Program-made: the position numbers and the translations under genes | The notes under the pieces: generated by a model | What the model was told of the DNA's origin: nothing | Seen by the model: only the letters and a program-made list of their open reading frames with translations | Database searches by the model: none | In this document: positions 8,265 through 17,748 of the stretch, piece after piece | How the letters are laid out: every line of letters starts with the position of its first letter | Position numbering within the stretch: the stretch's first letter is position 1 | NCBI GenBank assembly: GCA_032153715.1 | Contig: JALDYR010000001.1 | Span: 124,001-188,000 of the forward strand | Direction of reading: 5' to 3' | Length of the DNA stretch: 64,000 nucleotides | From: SEAL01 sp032153715 | Lineage (GTDB): Bacteria > Patescibacteriota > Saccharimonadia > Saccharimonadales > Saccharimonadaceae

Positions 8265-9806
8265 ATGAAAAAACGCGAACTGCTTGATTACGCCCGCAAT
8301 TTTTACGAGGATGACCAACTTCTCGAGCTTGAGCATGCCATCGACTACGCCAAAAAGGCCCACGCCGGCCAAAAGCGTAAAAGCGGTGAGCCCTACATTA
8401 TTCACCCGCTTGCTGTGGCCTACACGCTTGTCGACTGGGGCATGGACATCGATACAGTCCTTGCAGGCGTCCTTCATGACACCGTCGAAGATACTGAAGC
8501 CACCCTTTCCGAAATAGAAAACCTTTTTGGCCGCGACGTCGCCTTCCTGGTAGATGGTGTCACAAAAGTCTCTCAGGCTCGCGCTGGCATGCGTGATCTT
8601 AATAGTTACTTGCCAAAAACGAAAGATAACCTTTCAAAGCTGTTGATCGCTGTTGGTCAGGATGTGCGCGTCATTATCATCAAACTTGCTGATCGCCTAC
8701 ATAACATGTCGACCCTACAGCACATGCCAGTCGCCAAACAGCAAAAAATCGCTCGTGAAAGTATCGAGGTCTTTGCCCCAATGGCCGACCGCCTCGGTAT
8801 GGGACGTGTTCGTATGCAAATCGAAGAACTCGCTTTTAGCTACCTGGATCCAAAAGAATACCATCACCTCCAAGGGGTTATGCGCAAGCGCCTCGGCAGA
8901 AGCACCCGTAAACTTGGTGCCGTTCGCACTGAAGTCGAGCGTGAATTAAAGAAAGCGAATGTTGAGGCCGAAATTAACGGCCGCGTCAAAAGCATTTACA
9001 GCCTGCATAAGAAACTGGTCAAAGTACAGGGTAATATTGATGACATCTACGACCTGATGGCACTACGTATTATCGTCAAAAATAAGGAGCAGTGCTATCA
9101 AGTACTTGGCATCTTACATGCGCTTTACCAGCCAATGATTGCCCGCATCAAAGATTACATTGCCGTGCCAAAACCAAACGGCTATCAAAGCCTGCACACA
9201 ACTGTTATTACACCGTCCGAACAAATTGTCGAATTCCAGATTCGCACTCAGGACATGCACGATTACGCCGAGCGAGGACTTGCAGCCAGCTTTCACTACC
9301 ACGAACAAAAATCCACCAAGGCTTACCAACAGAAAAAACGCGGCAACGGCGGCCTGCCCGCAGAACTGCAGTGGATTAGCCAAATGCAAGAAGTTGCTGC
9401 CCGACTTCACGAGGGTGAAGATATCAGCCAAGATCAGCTGAACATCGATTTGTTTGGCAATCGTATCTTTGTCTACTCACCAAAGGGCGACATTTACAAC
9501 TTGCCCGAAGGTGCCCTGCCCCTTGATTTTGCCTACCTGGTTCACAGCGACATCGGCAAGCATGCATATAGCTTCCGCGTGAACGGCAACATTCATGCCT
9601 TTGACAAACCACTTTCGAATGGCGATGTCGTAGAAGTTGTCACTCGAAAACTGTCACAACCAAAAGCCGCCTGGCAAGAACTCGTCACTACGGGTCACGC
9701 CCGTGCAAAACTGCGCATGCAGTTAAAGAAACTGGGTGTCATCGAGACTATCAGCGGCGCTGCGGCAATCATTCGCGAAAAAGCCGCTCGCAAACCTCGC
9801 GCCTAA
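8265..9806 (+). CDS. rsh: RelA/SpoT homologue, (p)ppGpp synthetase/hydrolase
   Basis: 513 residues. The HD hydrolase domain has His47 and the HDTVEDTE block at 71-78, plus DRLHNMSTL at 143-151. The synthetase domain contains DYIAVPKPNGYQSLHTT at 297-313. A TGS domain follows at about 395-460 (NRIFVYSPKG, then ALPLDFAYLVHSDIG). The protein ends soon after, so the C-terminal ACT/zinc-finger region of long RSH enzymes is missing. Both catalytic halves look intact, so it should make and degrade the stringent-response alarmone. TATACT at 8251-8256 is 8 nt before the ATG, pointing to a leaderless mRNA; there is no Shine-Dalgarno site. Confidence 0.93.
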   Translation: MKKRELLDYARNFYEDDQLLELEHAIDYAKKAHAGQKRKSGEPYIIHPLAVAYTLVDWGMDIDTVLAGVLHDTVEDTEATLSEIENLFGRDVAFLVDGVTKVSQARAGMRDLNSYLPKTKDNLSKLLIAVGQDVRVIIIKLADRLHNMSTLQHMPVAKQQKIARESIEVFAPMADRLGMGRVRMQIEELAFSYLDPKEYHHLQGVMRKRLGRSTRKLGAVRTEVERELKKANVEAEINGRVKSIYSLHKKLVKVQGNIDDIYDLMALRIIVKNKEQCYQVLGILHALYQPMIARIKDYIAVPKPNGYQSLHTTVITPSEQIVEFQIRTQDMHDYAERGLAASFHYHEQKSTKAYQQKKRGNGGLPAELQWISQMQEVAARLHEGEDISQDQLNIDLFGNRIFVYSPKGDIYNLPEGALPLDFAYLVHSDIGKHAYSFRVNGNIHAFDKPLSNGDVVEVVTRKLSQPKAAWQELVTTGHARAKLRMQLKKLGVIETISGAAAIIREKAARKPRA

Positions 9807-9807
9807 G

Positions 9808-9866
9808 TTGTTTTTAAACTGTATTTGTGATATAATAAATATTTGAGGGTGCGTCATAATGACGCA
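9808..9866 (+). promoter_or_regulatory. Promoter and leader hairpin of the 9903 gene
   Basis: TTGTTT (9808-9813), a 17-nt spacer and TATAAT (9831-9836) begin right after the rsh stop. The predicted leader, about 60 nt, contains the hairpin TGCGTCA-TAA-TGACGCA (9850-9866), which could be an RNA structure or an operator. Confidence 0.55.
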
Positions 9867-9902
9867 TCTCTGCCCTTTTCGTCTACAGAGAGGGAGTCGA
9901 AA

Positions 9903-10265
9903 GTGTCCGCAGTCATCGAGACTACCAGAACACCTGCCTACATCCACAAAGCTGGAACGATCTGGCGAGTCATCATTCCACTCCCGTCGATCACGCTTGA
10001 AAGAATACCGAACCCCGGGCCAAAAGATGAGTCGACGCCAAAGCGCACAAACAGGATCACGACACCAGTGCACATCCATGATGAGCATATCATCGACAGC
10101 CTGCTTGATGCCAACGCCCAGCAGCGTATACGCGCCGCCATCCAGCGACTTGTCGCCGGCACGATCACACCAGAAGGATCATTTACAATCGACTTCTGTT
10201 TTGTTGATCACCACTTCTGGAGTCATAGTGAGATGAAGAAATCTCACGTGGTACGATACTTCTAG
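9903..10265 (+). CDS. Hypothetical protein, 120 aa
   Basis: The GTG start at 9903 is chosen because GAGAGGGA lies 7-14 nt upstream and the predicted transcription start lies after the longer upstream frame begins. The protein is soluble, Pro/Thr/His-rich, and contains HIHDEHIIDSLLDANAQQRIRAAI near the middle. I recognise no family. Followed 11 nt later by a 44-aa membrane protein. One of the set of small orphan genes with their own promoter, leader and terminator. Confidence 0.6.
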   Translation: MSAVIETTRTPAYIHKAGTIWRVIIPLPSITLERIPNPGPKDESTPKRTNRITTPVHIHDEHIIDSLLDANAQQRIRAAIQRLVAGTITPEGSFTIDFCFVDHHFWSHSEMKKSHVVRYF

Positions 10266-10276
10266 AAAGGCCCCAC

Positions 10277-10411
10277 ATGATTGATGTCATCAAGCGCGAA
10301 TGGAATAACCACTTCGTGCGCTTCATCATCACACTCAGCCTGCTCATGATACCAATTGTCGTCGGCGCATGGCTAATTACGTCACCAGTGCTTTTCGACA
10401 TCCCACAGTAA
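10277..10411 (+). CDS. Small membrane protein, 44 aa
   Basis: ATG at 10277, stop TAA at 10409-10411; AGAAAGG lies 7-13 nt upstream. The sequence starts MIDVIKREWNNHF, followed by one hydrophobic helix of about 21 residues (FIITLSLLMIPIVVGAWLIT) and a short tail. A single-pass membrane microprotein in the same transcription unit as the 9903 gene, ending just before the terminator at 10428. Function unknown. Confidence 0.55.
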   Translation: MIDVIKREWNNHFVRFIITLSLLMIPIVVGAWLITSPVLFDIPQ

Positions 10412-10427
10412 CGCTTAGACGAAAAGA

Positions 10428-10450
10428 GCCCGGATCATAATGATCCGGGC
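10428..10450. terminator. Bidirectional intrinsic terminator
   Basis: GCCCGGATCA-TAA-TGATCCGGGC, a 10-bp perfect stem, flanked by AAAAG on the left and GATTTTCTTTTT on the right. It serves the plus-strand 9903/10277 unit and probably the converging ppa gene. Confidence 0.88.
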
Positions 10451-10475
10451 GATTTTCTTTTTATACAGAAATTAT

Positions 10476-11006
10476 CTAGCGATTATTCCAGCGTTCAATT
10501 GATTCGCGGATGATCGTCTTTGCCTCTTCGACATCACCAAAGCCCTTCACAACTGTACTGCCTGGCTTCTTCAGGTCTTTGTAGTGAGTAAAGTGATGGT
10601 CAATTTGATTTAGGAGCTGCTTTGGCAGGTCTTCTAGGCTGTTAATTGCGTTACCCGTGTTACGATCATCGGCCGGTACAACGATCACCTTGTCGTCCAC
10701 TTCGTCATCGTCAACAAAGCGCAGAACGCCAATCACCTTTGCCTCAAGGAAAATACCTGTTGCAAGCGGAGAATCTGTGATAATCAGCGCGTCCAGCTCG
10801 TCACCATCTTCATCAAGTGTTTGCGGAATAAAGCCATAATTTGTTGGCTTGGCAAAAATCGCCGGATCAACACGATCAAGTTGCATGACAGCAAGCTCAC
10901 GGTTCCATTCAATCTTATGCGAGCTACCCTCTGGAATCTCGACAACTACGTTAATCACGCCGTTATCAACATCACCAGGTGTCAGAATCTTGTTAAAATC
11001 AGCCAT
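10476..11006 (-). CDS. ppa: Inorganic pyrophosphatase
   Basis: 176 residues, the size of family I soluble pyrophosphatases, which hydrolyse PPi to drive biosynthesis. NYGFIP at 56-61 and the metal-binding DEDGDELDALI at 65-75 (Asp67, Asp69 and Asp72; the usual DGDPLD has Glu for Pro) are clear, and a further acidic site sits near PADDRNTGN. AGGAG stands 10 nt before the ATG. Divergent from the GDPD gene. Confidence 0.95.
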   Translation of the reverse strand: MADFNKILTPGDVDNGVINVVVEIPEGSSHKIEWNRELAVMQLDRVDPAIFAKPTNYGFIPQTLDEDGDELDALIITDSPLATGIFLEAKVIGVLRFVDDDEVDDKVIVVPADDRNTGNAINSLEDLPKQLLNQIDHHFTHYKDLKKPGSTVVKGFGDVEEAKTIIRESIERWNNR

Positions 11007-11070
11007 GTGTAATAATCTCCTTTTTCTTATCTACCCCTATTATACGATATCTGCTAAGCTGGTGATAGAT

Positions 11071-11769
11071 ATGTTAGTAATTGGCCATCGGGGTGCGGCT
11101 GGCCTTGCGCCCGAAAATAGTCTTGAGGCACTTCACGCCGGCATCGATGCCGGCGCCGATATTCTCGAATTCGATATTCGCCTCACCAAAGACGGCGTAC
11201 CAATCCTCAGCCATGATTTTCACACTATGCGCACCCATCACCGCGCCTCAATCATCAGTCGCATGACCCTGGACGAACTACGTAGTCGTACAATCGATAA
11301 TCCCATCGTGACGCTTGAACAAGTCCTTGATGAATTCTTCGGTACAATCCTTCTCAATATCGAACTGAAAGGCAAAGGCGGCGCTGAAACGATCATCAGC
11401 CTCATTAAAACCAAATACATCAAAAAGGTCGCAGACTGGGACAATATCCTCTTCTCGTCGTTCAAAGGCGGTGAGTTAGCAACTATTCGTAGCCACAGTA
11501 AACACGCTAATTTGTCACTCCTTCACGATCAAAATCCATTCTTGTTTATCGCCTACCAGCGAAAGCTACGACTTTCTGCCGTTGGGTTTCATCGACTCTA
11601 CCTAAACAGTTTTGCCCTTGAAATAGCAAAACGGACAGGTCTTTTTGTGTATGTCTACACAGTTGACCGTCCGCATGCTGCGCTTATCTTGCATCACCGT
11701 GGTGTCGGCGGCATTGTCACCAATCACCCCGACACTATCCTTAAAGAAATCGATAAAGTAAAGATTTAA
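11071..11769 (+). CDS. Glycerophosphodiester phosphodiesterase
   Basis: 232 residues from the ATG at 11071. The GDPD signature is plain: IGHRGAAGLAPENSLEA at 4-20 (His6), LEFDIRLTKDG at 32-42 (Glu33, Asp35) and SHD at 47-49 (His48). The family cleaves glycerophosphodiesters to glycerol 3-P plus an alcohol, often scavenging host phospholipid breakdown products. A longer frame from 10849 would run through the ppa coding region, so the family-based start is preferred. There is a GGTGAT just upstream. The stop overlaps the end of trxB by 4 nt, tail to tail. Confidence 0.9.
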   Translation: MLVIGHRGAAGLAPENSLEALHAGIDAGADILEFDIRLTKDGVPILSHDFHTMRTHHRASIISRMTLDELRSRTIDNPIVTLEQVLDEFFGTILLNIELKGKGGAETIISLIKTKYIKKVADWDNILFSSFKGGELATIRSHSKHANLSLLHDQNPFLFIAYQRKLRLSAVGFHRLYLNSFALEIAKRTGLFVYVYTVDRPHAALILHHRGVGGIVTNHPDTILKEIDKVKI

Positions 11770-12737
11770 AGCGTTACTTCAAGCGCTGGCGCAGCTTCGT
11801 GATGCTTCATGCCATCCAGATGTTCGCGAATAGCGAGTGCCGCCGTCGCGCCCTCACCAACCGCACTAGCGATCTGCATAGTCGCGCCGCTACGGACGTC
11901 ACCGCTTGCAAAGACACCCTTCATTGTCGTCTCGAGGTGCTGATCCGTCTTGACCAGGCCCTGTTCATCGAGTTCAATACTACTTCCAGCAAGGAACTGC
12001 GTATTAGGCTTCAAACCAACAAAGATAAAGATGCCGTCAGTCACAAACTCTACTGGTGTACCGTCTTTTGTTGCCGTCACTTTACTGACGCCGCCACTCG
12101 CTTCGGCGATAATCTCGTTTGGCGTCGTCCCCAGATGAACCGTAATCTTGCCGTCGTCGATAAACTTTTGCAAATCTTGCTGCAAGACTTCGCTTGCCTT
12201 GATCGTACTACGTACGAGCAGATCAATATGCGTCGTAAAGCGTGTCAAAAAGATCGCTTCCTGAACAGCAGAATTACCACCACCAACCACGACCAAACGC
12301 TTTTCGCGGTAGAAGGCTCCATCGCAGGTTGCGCAGTAATGCACACCACGGCCGTAGTATTCAGCCTCGCCAGGAATACCGAGCTTATTGTAGTCACTAC
12401 CGGTTGCGATTAACACTGTTTTTGCTTTCACATCTTCGCCGTCGATCACCAGTGTTTTAATGCCTCCATCATCGCGAATTGACTGCACTTCACCAAATTC
12501 AATTTTCGCGCCAAAGCGCTCGGCCTGCTTTTCCAGCTCACCGGCCAGCTTCATGCCTTCGATTCCCTCAGGAAAGCCCGGGTAGTTGTCGACTTTGTCA
12601 GTGATGGCCGCAAGTCCGCCAACAACACCCTTTTCATACAAGACCGTTTCAATATCTTCACGGGTCGTATAGACCGCCGCTGCAAGCGCACTTGGCCCCG
12701 CTCCCACCATTACTACATCGTGAATCACATCGCTCAT
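11766..12737 (-). CDS. trxB: Thioredoxin reductase
   Basis: 323 residues. FAD-binding VGAGPSALAAA at 11-21, redox-active CATC at 135-138, and NADPH-binding VVGGGNSAVQEA from about 150 are all present, in the order of low-molecular-weight TrxB. It passes electrons from NADPH to thioredoxin in the cytosol. AAGGAAG precedes the ATG by about 8 nt. The stop overlaps that of the GDPD gene on the other strand. Confidence 0.95.
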   Translation of the reverse strand: MSDVIHDVVMVGAGPSALAAAVYTTREDIETVLYEKGVVGGLAAITDKVDNYPGFPEGIEGMKLAGELEKQAERFGAKIEFGEVQSIRDDGGIKTLVIDGEDVKAKTVLIATGSDYNKLGIPGEAEYYGRGVHYCATCDGAFYREKRLVVVGGGNSAVQEAIFLTRFTTHIDLLVRSTIKASEVLQQDLQKFIDDGKITVHLGTTPNEIIAEASGGVSKVTATKDGTPVEFVTDGIFIFVGLKPNTQFLAGSSIELDEQGLVKTDQHLETTMKGVFASGDVRSGATMQIASAVGEGATAALAIREHLDGMKHHEAAPALEVTL

Positions 12738-12774
12738 TCTAGACTTCCTTATTTACTATACTTAGTATAGCACA

Positions 12775-13341
12775 CTACTTAACTTCTTTGATATCGACGA
12801 TAAACACGAGTGGACCAACTGGCTGTCCCGTACCTGTATCAGTGCTGCCGTATGCTTTGTCGGCAGGAATCGTGAGCTTCACAACCGAGCCAGCCTTCTT
12901 TCCAACAAGGCCCTCTTTCCAGCCTTCGATCACAGCGTTCAACTTCAGCTGGTCAGTTGGAGTGGTTGTACCGTTTTTGTTGGTGCTATCAAAGATCTTG
13001 CCGTCAGCCGTCCAGCCAAAGTAGTTGATCGTCATACCAGAGTCGAGCTTCAATTCAGCGCCCGTGCCCTCAACCAAATTTTCAGATTTTAGCTCTGTGA
13101 CGCTTGCTGCATCAAATGGTGTCGCCTCGTAACCATCAAGTGGACGATTTGCTTTTGCCGCTTCTTCCTGCTGCTTCTTCATTTGCTCTTGGTATTCAGC
13201 CAGCATCTTTGCCTGCTGGTCTTGGTCGATCTTTGCATTATCGTTCGCTAAAATTACGACGAAAAATGATCCAAGTGTACCAACTACCATTACGACTGCA
13301 ATAACCCAGATTCCAATCCGTTGACTTCGTTTCGTTGCCAT
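12775..13341 (-). CDS. Membrane-anchored FKBP-type peptidyl-prolyl isomerase
   Basis: 188 residues. Basic start, then a transmembrane helix at about 11-31, a Gln/Lys/Glu-rich coiled-coil linker (about 37-62), then an FKBP domain from about 85 to the end (TINYFGWTADGKIFDST, VIEGWKEGLVGKKAGS, VKLTIPADKAYG, PVGPLVFIVDIKEV). Likely an extracytoplasmic proline isomerase/chaperone for exported proteins. GGGAGAG stands before the ATG. Confidence 0.9.
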   Translation of the reverse strand: MATKRSQRIGIWVIAVVMVVGTLGSFFVVILANDNAKIDQDQQAKMLAEYQEQMKKQQEEAAKANRPLDGYEATPFDAASVTELKSENLVEGTGAELKLDSGMTINYFGWTADGKIFDSTNKNGTTTPTDQLKLNAVIEGWKEGLVGKKAGSVVKLTIPADKAYGSTDTGTGQPVGPLVFIVDIKEVK

Positions 13342-13411
13342 ATCTGACTCTCTCCCTATTCAAAATAACTTTTACTATTATACACGACTACCCATATAAA
13401 CCTGGCGATGA

Positions 13412-15193
13412 CTACCCGGTGATATCGTACGAACGCAACTTCTTTTTAGCCTTTTCTGTTGCGCCCATTTGCAAGTGCAGTAGCTGAGCGTAAATACCAT
13501 CTGATTTGGCAAGCTCCGCCGGTGATCCCTGCTCATCAACAGCCCCGTTTTTCAATGTAATAATTTTGTCGACATGCGCAATCGTACTCAGGCGGTGCGC
13601 GATAATTAACGTCGTGCGGCCGCGCATCAATCGATCAAGCGCGTCCTGCACTAGATGCTCCGCTCGACTATCGAGACTGCTTGTTGCTTCATCGAGAATG
13701 AGGATTGGCGCGTCTTTTAGTGCCGCTCGCGCAATCGCAATACGCTGCTTCTGACCACCACTTAGTTTAATGCCGCGCTCACCAATTTCCGTATCATAGC
13801 CATCGTCCAACTTCATAATAAAATCGTGAGCATTGGCAACCTTAGCCGCTTGAACAATCTCGTCGTACGACGCACGCGGATGGGCATAGGCAATATTTTC
13901 ACGAATGGTTCCACTGAAGAGCGCGGGATCCTGAAATACCGTTGCGATCTGACTGCGGAGGCTACGCTGCGTGACTTCAGAAATATCAACGCCATCAATC
14001 GTGATCGTGCCTTTTTTAGGTTCATATAAACGCATCAACAAATTCGAAATCGTCGTCTTACCCTCGCCGCTCTCCCCAACCAACGCCACCTTCTGGCCGG
14101 GATCAAGAGTTAAACTCAGTCCGCTTAATACATGATTCTTTTTACTATAAGCAAACTCGACATCGTTATATTCAATCTTGCCAGTCGCAATCTCGATATT
14201 ACGCGCGCCAAGTCGGTCGGTAATTTCCGGCTTCAACTCCATCGCCGTGACATAGTCCTTACTGCCAGTGATCGCTCGCTGGAAACTATCCACCACAAAA
14301 CTCATACTAAAGAGCGGCAAACGAAGCGCATTAATCAAGGTAATCAAAAGGACCATGTCGGCAATACTAAAGCGACGCTCCACTGTCTGAACAAAGATAA
14401 AGGCAAAGATCGCAAAGAAAATAACACTTAACACCAGTCCGCGCGCCACATCCATACGGTGCCAATAGTTAGACTGCTTGCGGGTCAAATCAACTGTTTT
14501 ATGGTAGCGAACGCGGAAATGGCGATGCTCTAATTTTTCCTGGACATAGCTTTTGACGACTTTGATTTGTGTTACAACTTCTGCAAAGCGACCGCTCGCG
14601 ATATCAACCTCAAGGTTCTTAGCTGTTTGCATGCGCTGCCACTTTTTACTAGTAATCGTCGTCAGATAAAGGAAAAGTGGATAGATAAAGAGGACGAGGA
14701 TCGATAGCTCCCAGCTATAAAACCAGATAATAACTAACGTGATAACTGTCGTCAAAATCATTTGGAAGAAGTTATTGGCAAAGATATTAAGGAAGTTAGT
14801 GACCTCATTAATTGCACGATTGAGGCGATTAATAATCGTGCCGGTCAGCTCACCGTCGTAGTAGCTTTGCGGCAATTTTAGTAGATGCTCGTAGTAGCGC
14901 GTCGACAGCTGCGTTTTTAGCTTTGCTGCCATCACATCACCAAGGTAACCTCCCCAGTTACGAATAATTGTATTAGCGACATCAAACCCAAGCAGTGCCA
15001 CTGCGAGCCATACCGCGCCACTCACGTTCGCCTCTTTACCCTGGACAACCTGGACCATTAACTCAGTTGCTGCACTCAGAACAAATGGGACAGCAATTGC
15101 CGTCAGTGCCACCAAAGTAGATGACACGGTGATACCCAAATAATACGGCCATATTCCTTTAGCGTAGCCGAGCGCCTTCAAGAGAGGTTTCAT
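13412..15193 (-). CDS. ABC transporter, fused permease/ATPase (exporter type)
   Basis: 593 residues, a half-transporter of the MsbA/LmrA type that works as a homodimer. Six transmembrane segments lie in about 15-310. The nucleotide-binding domain follows: Walker A GESGEGKTT, Q-loop QDPALFS, signature LSGGQKQR, Walker B ILILDEATSSLD and the switch His in AHRLST. Substrate unknown (lipid, peptide or drug). TACAAT is 9 nt before the ATG, so the message is probably leaderless. Separated from pheT by about 60 nt. Confidence 0.92.
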   Translation of the reverse strand: MKPLLKALGYAKGIWPYYLGITVSSTLVALTAIAVPFVLSAATELMVQVVQGKEANVSGAVWLAVALLGFDVANTIIRNWGGYLGDVMAAKLKTQLSTRYYEHLLKLPQSYYDGELTGTIINRLNRAINEVTNFLNIFANNFFQMILTTVITLVIIWFYSWELSILVLFIYPLFLYLTTITSKKWQRMQTAKNLEVDIASGRFAEVVTQIKVVKSYVQEKLEHRHFRVRYHKTVDLTRKQSNYWHRMDVARGLVLSVIFFAIFAFIFVQTVERRFSIADMVLLITLINALRLPLFSMSFVVDSFQRAITGSKDYVTAMELKPEITDRLGARNIEIATGKIEYNDVEFAYSKKNHVLSGLSLTLDPGQKVALVGESGEGKTTISNLLMRLYEPKKGTITIDGVDISEVTQRSLRSQIATVFQDPALFSGTIRENIAYAHPRASYDEIVQAAKVANAHDFIMKLDDGYDTEIGERGIKLSGGQKQRIAIARAALKDAPILILDEATSSLDSRAEHLVQDALDRLMRGRTTLIIAHRLSTIAHVDKIITLKNGAVDEQGSPAELAKSDGIYAQLLHLQMGATEKAKKKLRSYDITG

Positions 15194-15252
15194 ACTTTAT
15201 ATATTGTACACTATCGCTTACCCTAGATTGCCCACACTTTTATCGCAGTACG

Positions 15253-17748
15253 TTATACAACTGTTGCGTTTGTCTTCTCAGTAACCTGACGAATCACCTC
15301 ATCAAGAATTGCACTCGTATCCTCATTTGTCAGCGTCCTGTCATGAGGTGTCAAACGAATACGCACCGTAATATTCTTTGTCGTCGAACCTTCTGCTTGA
15401 TAGATATCAACAGGACTCACCTGTGTCTCTAGCGCAACATCATTCAACGCATTCGCAACGGCGTCATTTAGTGCAGCGTAATTGATAGTCGCTTCCACCT
15501 GGAAACACACATCGCGTTCAGTTGACGGGTAACGGCTTAGCGGCGTGTAGTCAAAGCCATTTTTTACAGAAGCTTCTTCAATTGCCGTTGGGTTAATTTC
15601 AAACCCAGCAGCATACTCTGGCAGCTTGAATGCTTTCTTTACCGAGTTTTTATACTCACCCACGATACCGATAAACTCACCGGATTTCACGTCCGTCACT
15701 AATGCACTCCGACGATACTCGAATGGTGCGGCCGTTGGATCTTCGTAGCCTTGGTCAATCGGCGCATATGCCAACTGCAAACCAAGTGAATCGCCAAGAT
15801 ACTCAAGCAGCTTCTTTGCCTGGTAATACGGCGCACCGGGAAGCATTTTCTTGCTCGCAACAGTCAATGCGACAAAATCACGCTCGTGCGGCACGTGTTC
15901 ATCATTCAAGCCGTGCGCTTTATTGTGCGCCTTGTTTATTTCAAACAGCGCAAAGCTATCAAAGCCAGCTTTTACATTTGAATGCACGAGGCTTAATAGG
16001 CTTGGCGTTAACGTCTGACGATAATACTGCAAATCTGGACTGATGCTATTTGTAATACGGTATGATTCTTCTAGCTTTTGACCAACTTTCGTCAACAAAT
16101 CACCATGAACAAAACTGTACGTCAATACTTCGTTTGCACCAGCACGCGCTAGTGCCGTACGGATGGTGGTACGGACGACATCAAAAGGAGCTGACGACAC
16201 CGCCGTAAAGTCACGCCCAGGCAGCGTTGGCTCGATTGAATCAAACCCGTTCAAACGCCCAACTTCTTCGATAATATCTTCGGGGATATGAATATCTGAT
16301 CGCCAGTACGGCGCCGTCACGACAATAGCCGAATTATCCTCATTAATCGCAACGGTAAATTCAGCGTTCTGTAGCGTGTCGATAATATCCGCAGCACTAA
16401 ATTTACTGCCAAGAACCTTGTTGACGCGCTCAACGGTAAGCGTCTGCAGTACAGGCGCGTGCTCGCCAGGGAATGCATCCGCAACATCGCTGACACGTTT
16501 CGCGCCAGCCGCCTGCTGCAACAATTGCACCGCCACAGCTAGTACGGGTGCAGTAAGCTCTGCTGGCTGACCTTTCGTGAAGCGCGTAATTGCCTCACTA
16601 AAAATACCGTGACGCATCTGAGTATTGCGCAGATTATATAAATTAAACGTCGCGCTTTCGAGAATAATGTTCTTCGTATTCTTATCGATCTCGGTATCGG
16701 CACCGCCCATTGCGCCAGCTAGCGCAACCGGTATGTCGCCGTTTGCAATCACAATATCGTTCTCACTCAATTCAATTTCGCGCTCGTCCAGTAATTTCAA
16801 CTTTTCACCAGCACGGGCCGCGCGAACATGAATATCCGCCTTGCCGCCGTTTAGTGCGATTAGTTTGTCGTAGTCAAACGCATGAAGTGGTTGGCCGGCC
16901 TGCATCATTAAGAAATTTGTCACATCAACAATTGCACTGATTGGACGTACGCCGACACGAGCAAGGTATGTCTGCACTTCAAGTGGCGATTGAGCTGCGC
17001 CGTCCGCATCGCTCAATACGACCGCCTGATAGCGCGCCGATAGCGACGGATCATCAATAGTTACTGTTGGCGTTGCAATATCACCCTCTTTATCGATAAA
17101 TTGCGCTGCAGTATCAAGTAGCCAGTCTGGTGTCTTGAACGCCTTGCCTTGGATCGCCGCAACTTCACGAGCAAACCCAATAAGACCGAATGCATCCGGA
17201 CGATGTGTCAGTGACTTGTTTTCGATATCGAGTAAATAATCATCAAGCTGATAAAGCTCGGCAAATTTACTACCCGGGGCCGCATCTTTATCAATTTCTA
17301 GAATGCCAGTATGATCTTCAAAGAGGTCAAGTTCTTGTGCACTGGCGAGCATACCGTTGCTCATCACGCCGCGAAGCTTGCGTGCACCCAGTACAAACGG
17401 CTCGGTGTCATTGAATGTTTCCGGTACTGTACTGTTTGGCGGCAACCACGCAACAAGTAGTCCTTCGCGAACATTTGGCGCACCGCACACAATTTGCACG
17501 AGCCCGTTCTCGTCACGCTCAATTCCCTCGACAACGCCACCATCGTCAATCTTTGTGACGTTCAAGTGATCGCTACCTTCAAGCTTGCTGCATTCGACAA
17601 CCTTCGCAACCACGACGCCTTCGTATTTTTTACCCAGATCAATCACGTCTTCGATCTCGACCAAGCGCGCACCAATCAACGTCGCCAGTTCGTCAATCGA
17701 GCCGTCAATGTCAGTAAATTGTTTCAGCCAGTTTACGGAAATAATCAT
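15253..17748 (-). CDS. pheT: Phenylalanine-tRNA ligase, beta subunit
   Basis: 831 residues, the full bacterial length. It starts with IISVNWLKQFTDID, then has a tRNA-binding (EMAP-like) domain at about 40-155, the B3/B4 domain (about 215-395, with the proofreading site), B5 (about 415-485), the catalytic-like core and a C-terminal ferredoxin-fold anticodon-binding domain (last 95 residues). With PheS it forms the alpha2-beta2 enzyme that charges tRNA-Phe. It overlaps the upstream PNPOx-like gene by 4 nt (ATGA). Confidence 0.97.
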   Translation of the reverse strand: MIISVNWLKQFTDIDGSIDELATLIGARLVEIEDVIDLGKKYEGVVVAKVVECSKLEGSDHLNVTKIDDGGVVEGIERDENGLVQIVCGAPNVREGLLVAWLPPNSTVPETFNDTEPFVLGARKLRGVMSNGMLASAQELDLFEDHTGILEIDKDAAPGSKFAELYQLDDYLLDIENKSLTHRPDAFGLIGFAREVAAIQGKAFKTPDWLLDTAAQFIDKEGDIATPTVTIDDPSLSARYQAVVLSDADGAAQSPLEVQTYLARVGVRPISAIVDVTNFLMMQAGQPLHAFDYDKLIALNGGKADIHVRAARAGEKLKLLDEREIELSENDIVIANGDIPVALAGAMGGADTEIDKNTKNIILESATFNLYNLRNTQMRHGIFSEAITRFTKGQPAELTAPVLAVAVQLLQQAAGAKRVSDVADAFPGEHAPVLQTLTVERVNKVLGSKFSAADIIDTLQNAEFTVAINEDNSAIVVTAPYWRSDIHIPEDIIEEVGRLNGFDSIEPTLPGRDFTAVSSAPFDVVRTTIRTALARAGANEVLTYSFVHGDLLTKVGQKLEESYRITNSISPDLQYYRQTLTPSLLSLVHSNVKAGFDSFALFEINKAHNKAHGLNDEHVPHERDFVALTVASKKMLPGAPYYQAKKLLEYLGDSLGLQLAYAPIDQGYEDPTAAPFEYRRSALVTDVKSGEFIGIVGEYKNSVKKAFKLPEYAAGFEINPTAIEEASVKNGFDYTPLSRYPSTERDVCFQVEATINYAALNDAVANALNDVALETQVSPVDIYQAEGSTTKNITVRIRLTPHDRTLTNEDTSAILDEVIRQVTEKTNATVV

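Noticed and set aside
10849..11070. Upstream extension of the GDPD gene
   Set aside because: It runs antisense through ppa; the family N-terminus starts at the ATG at 11071.
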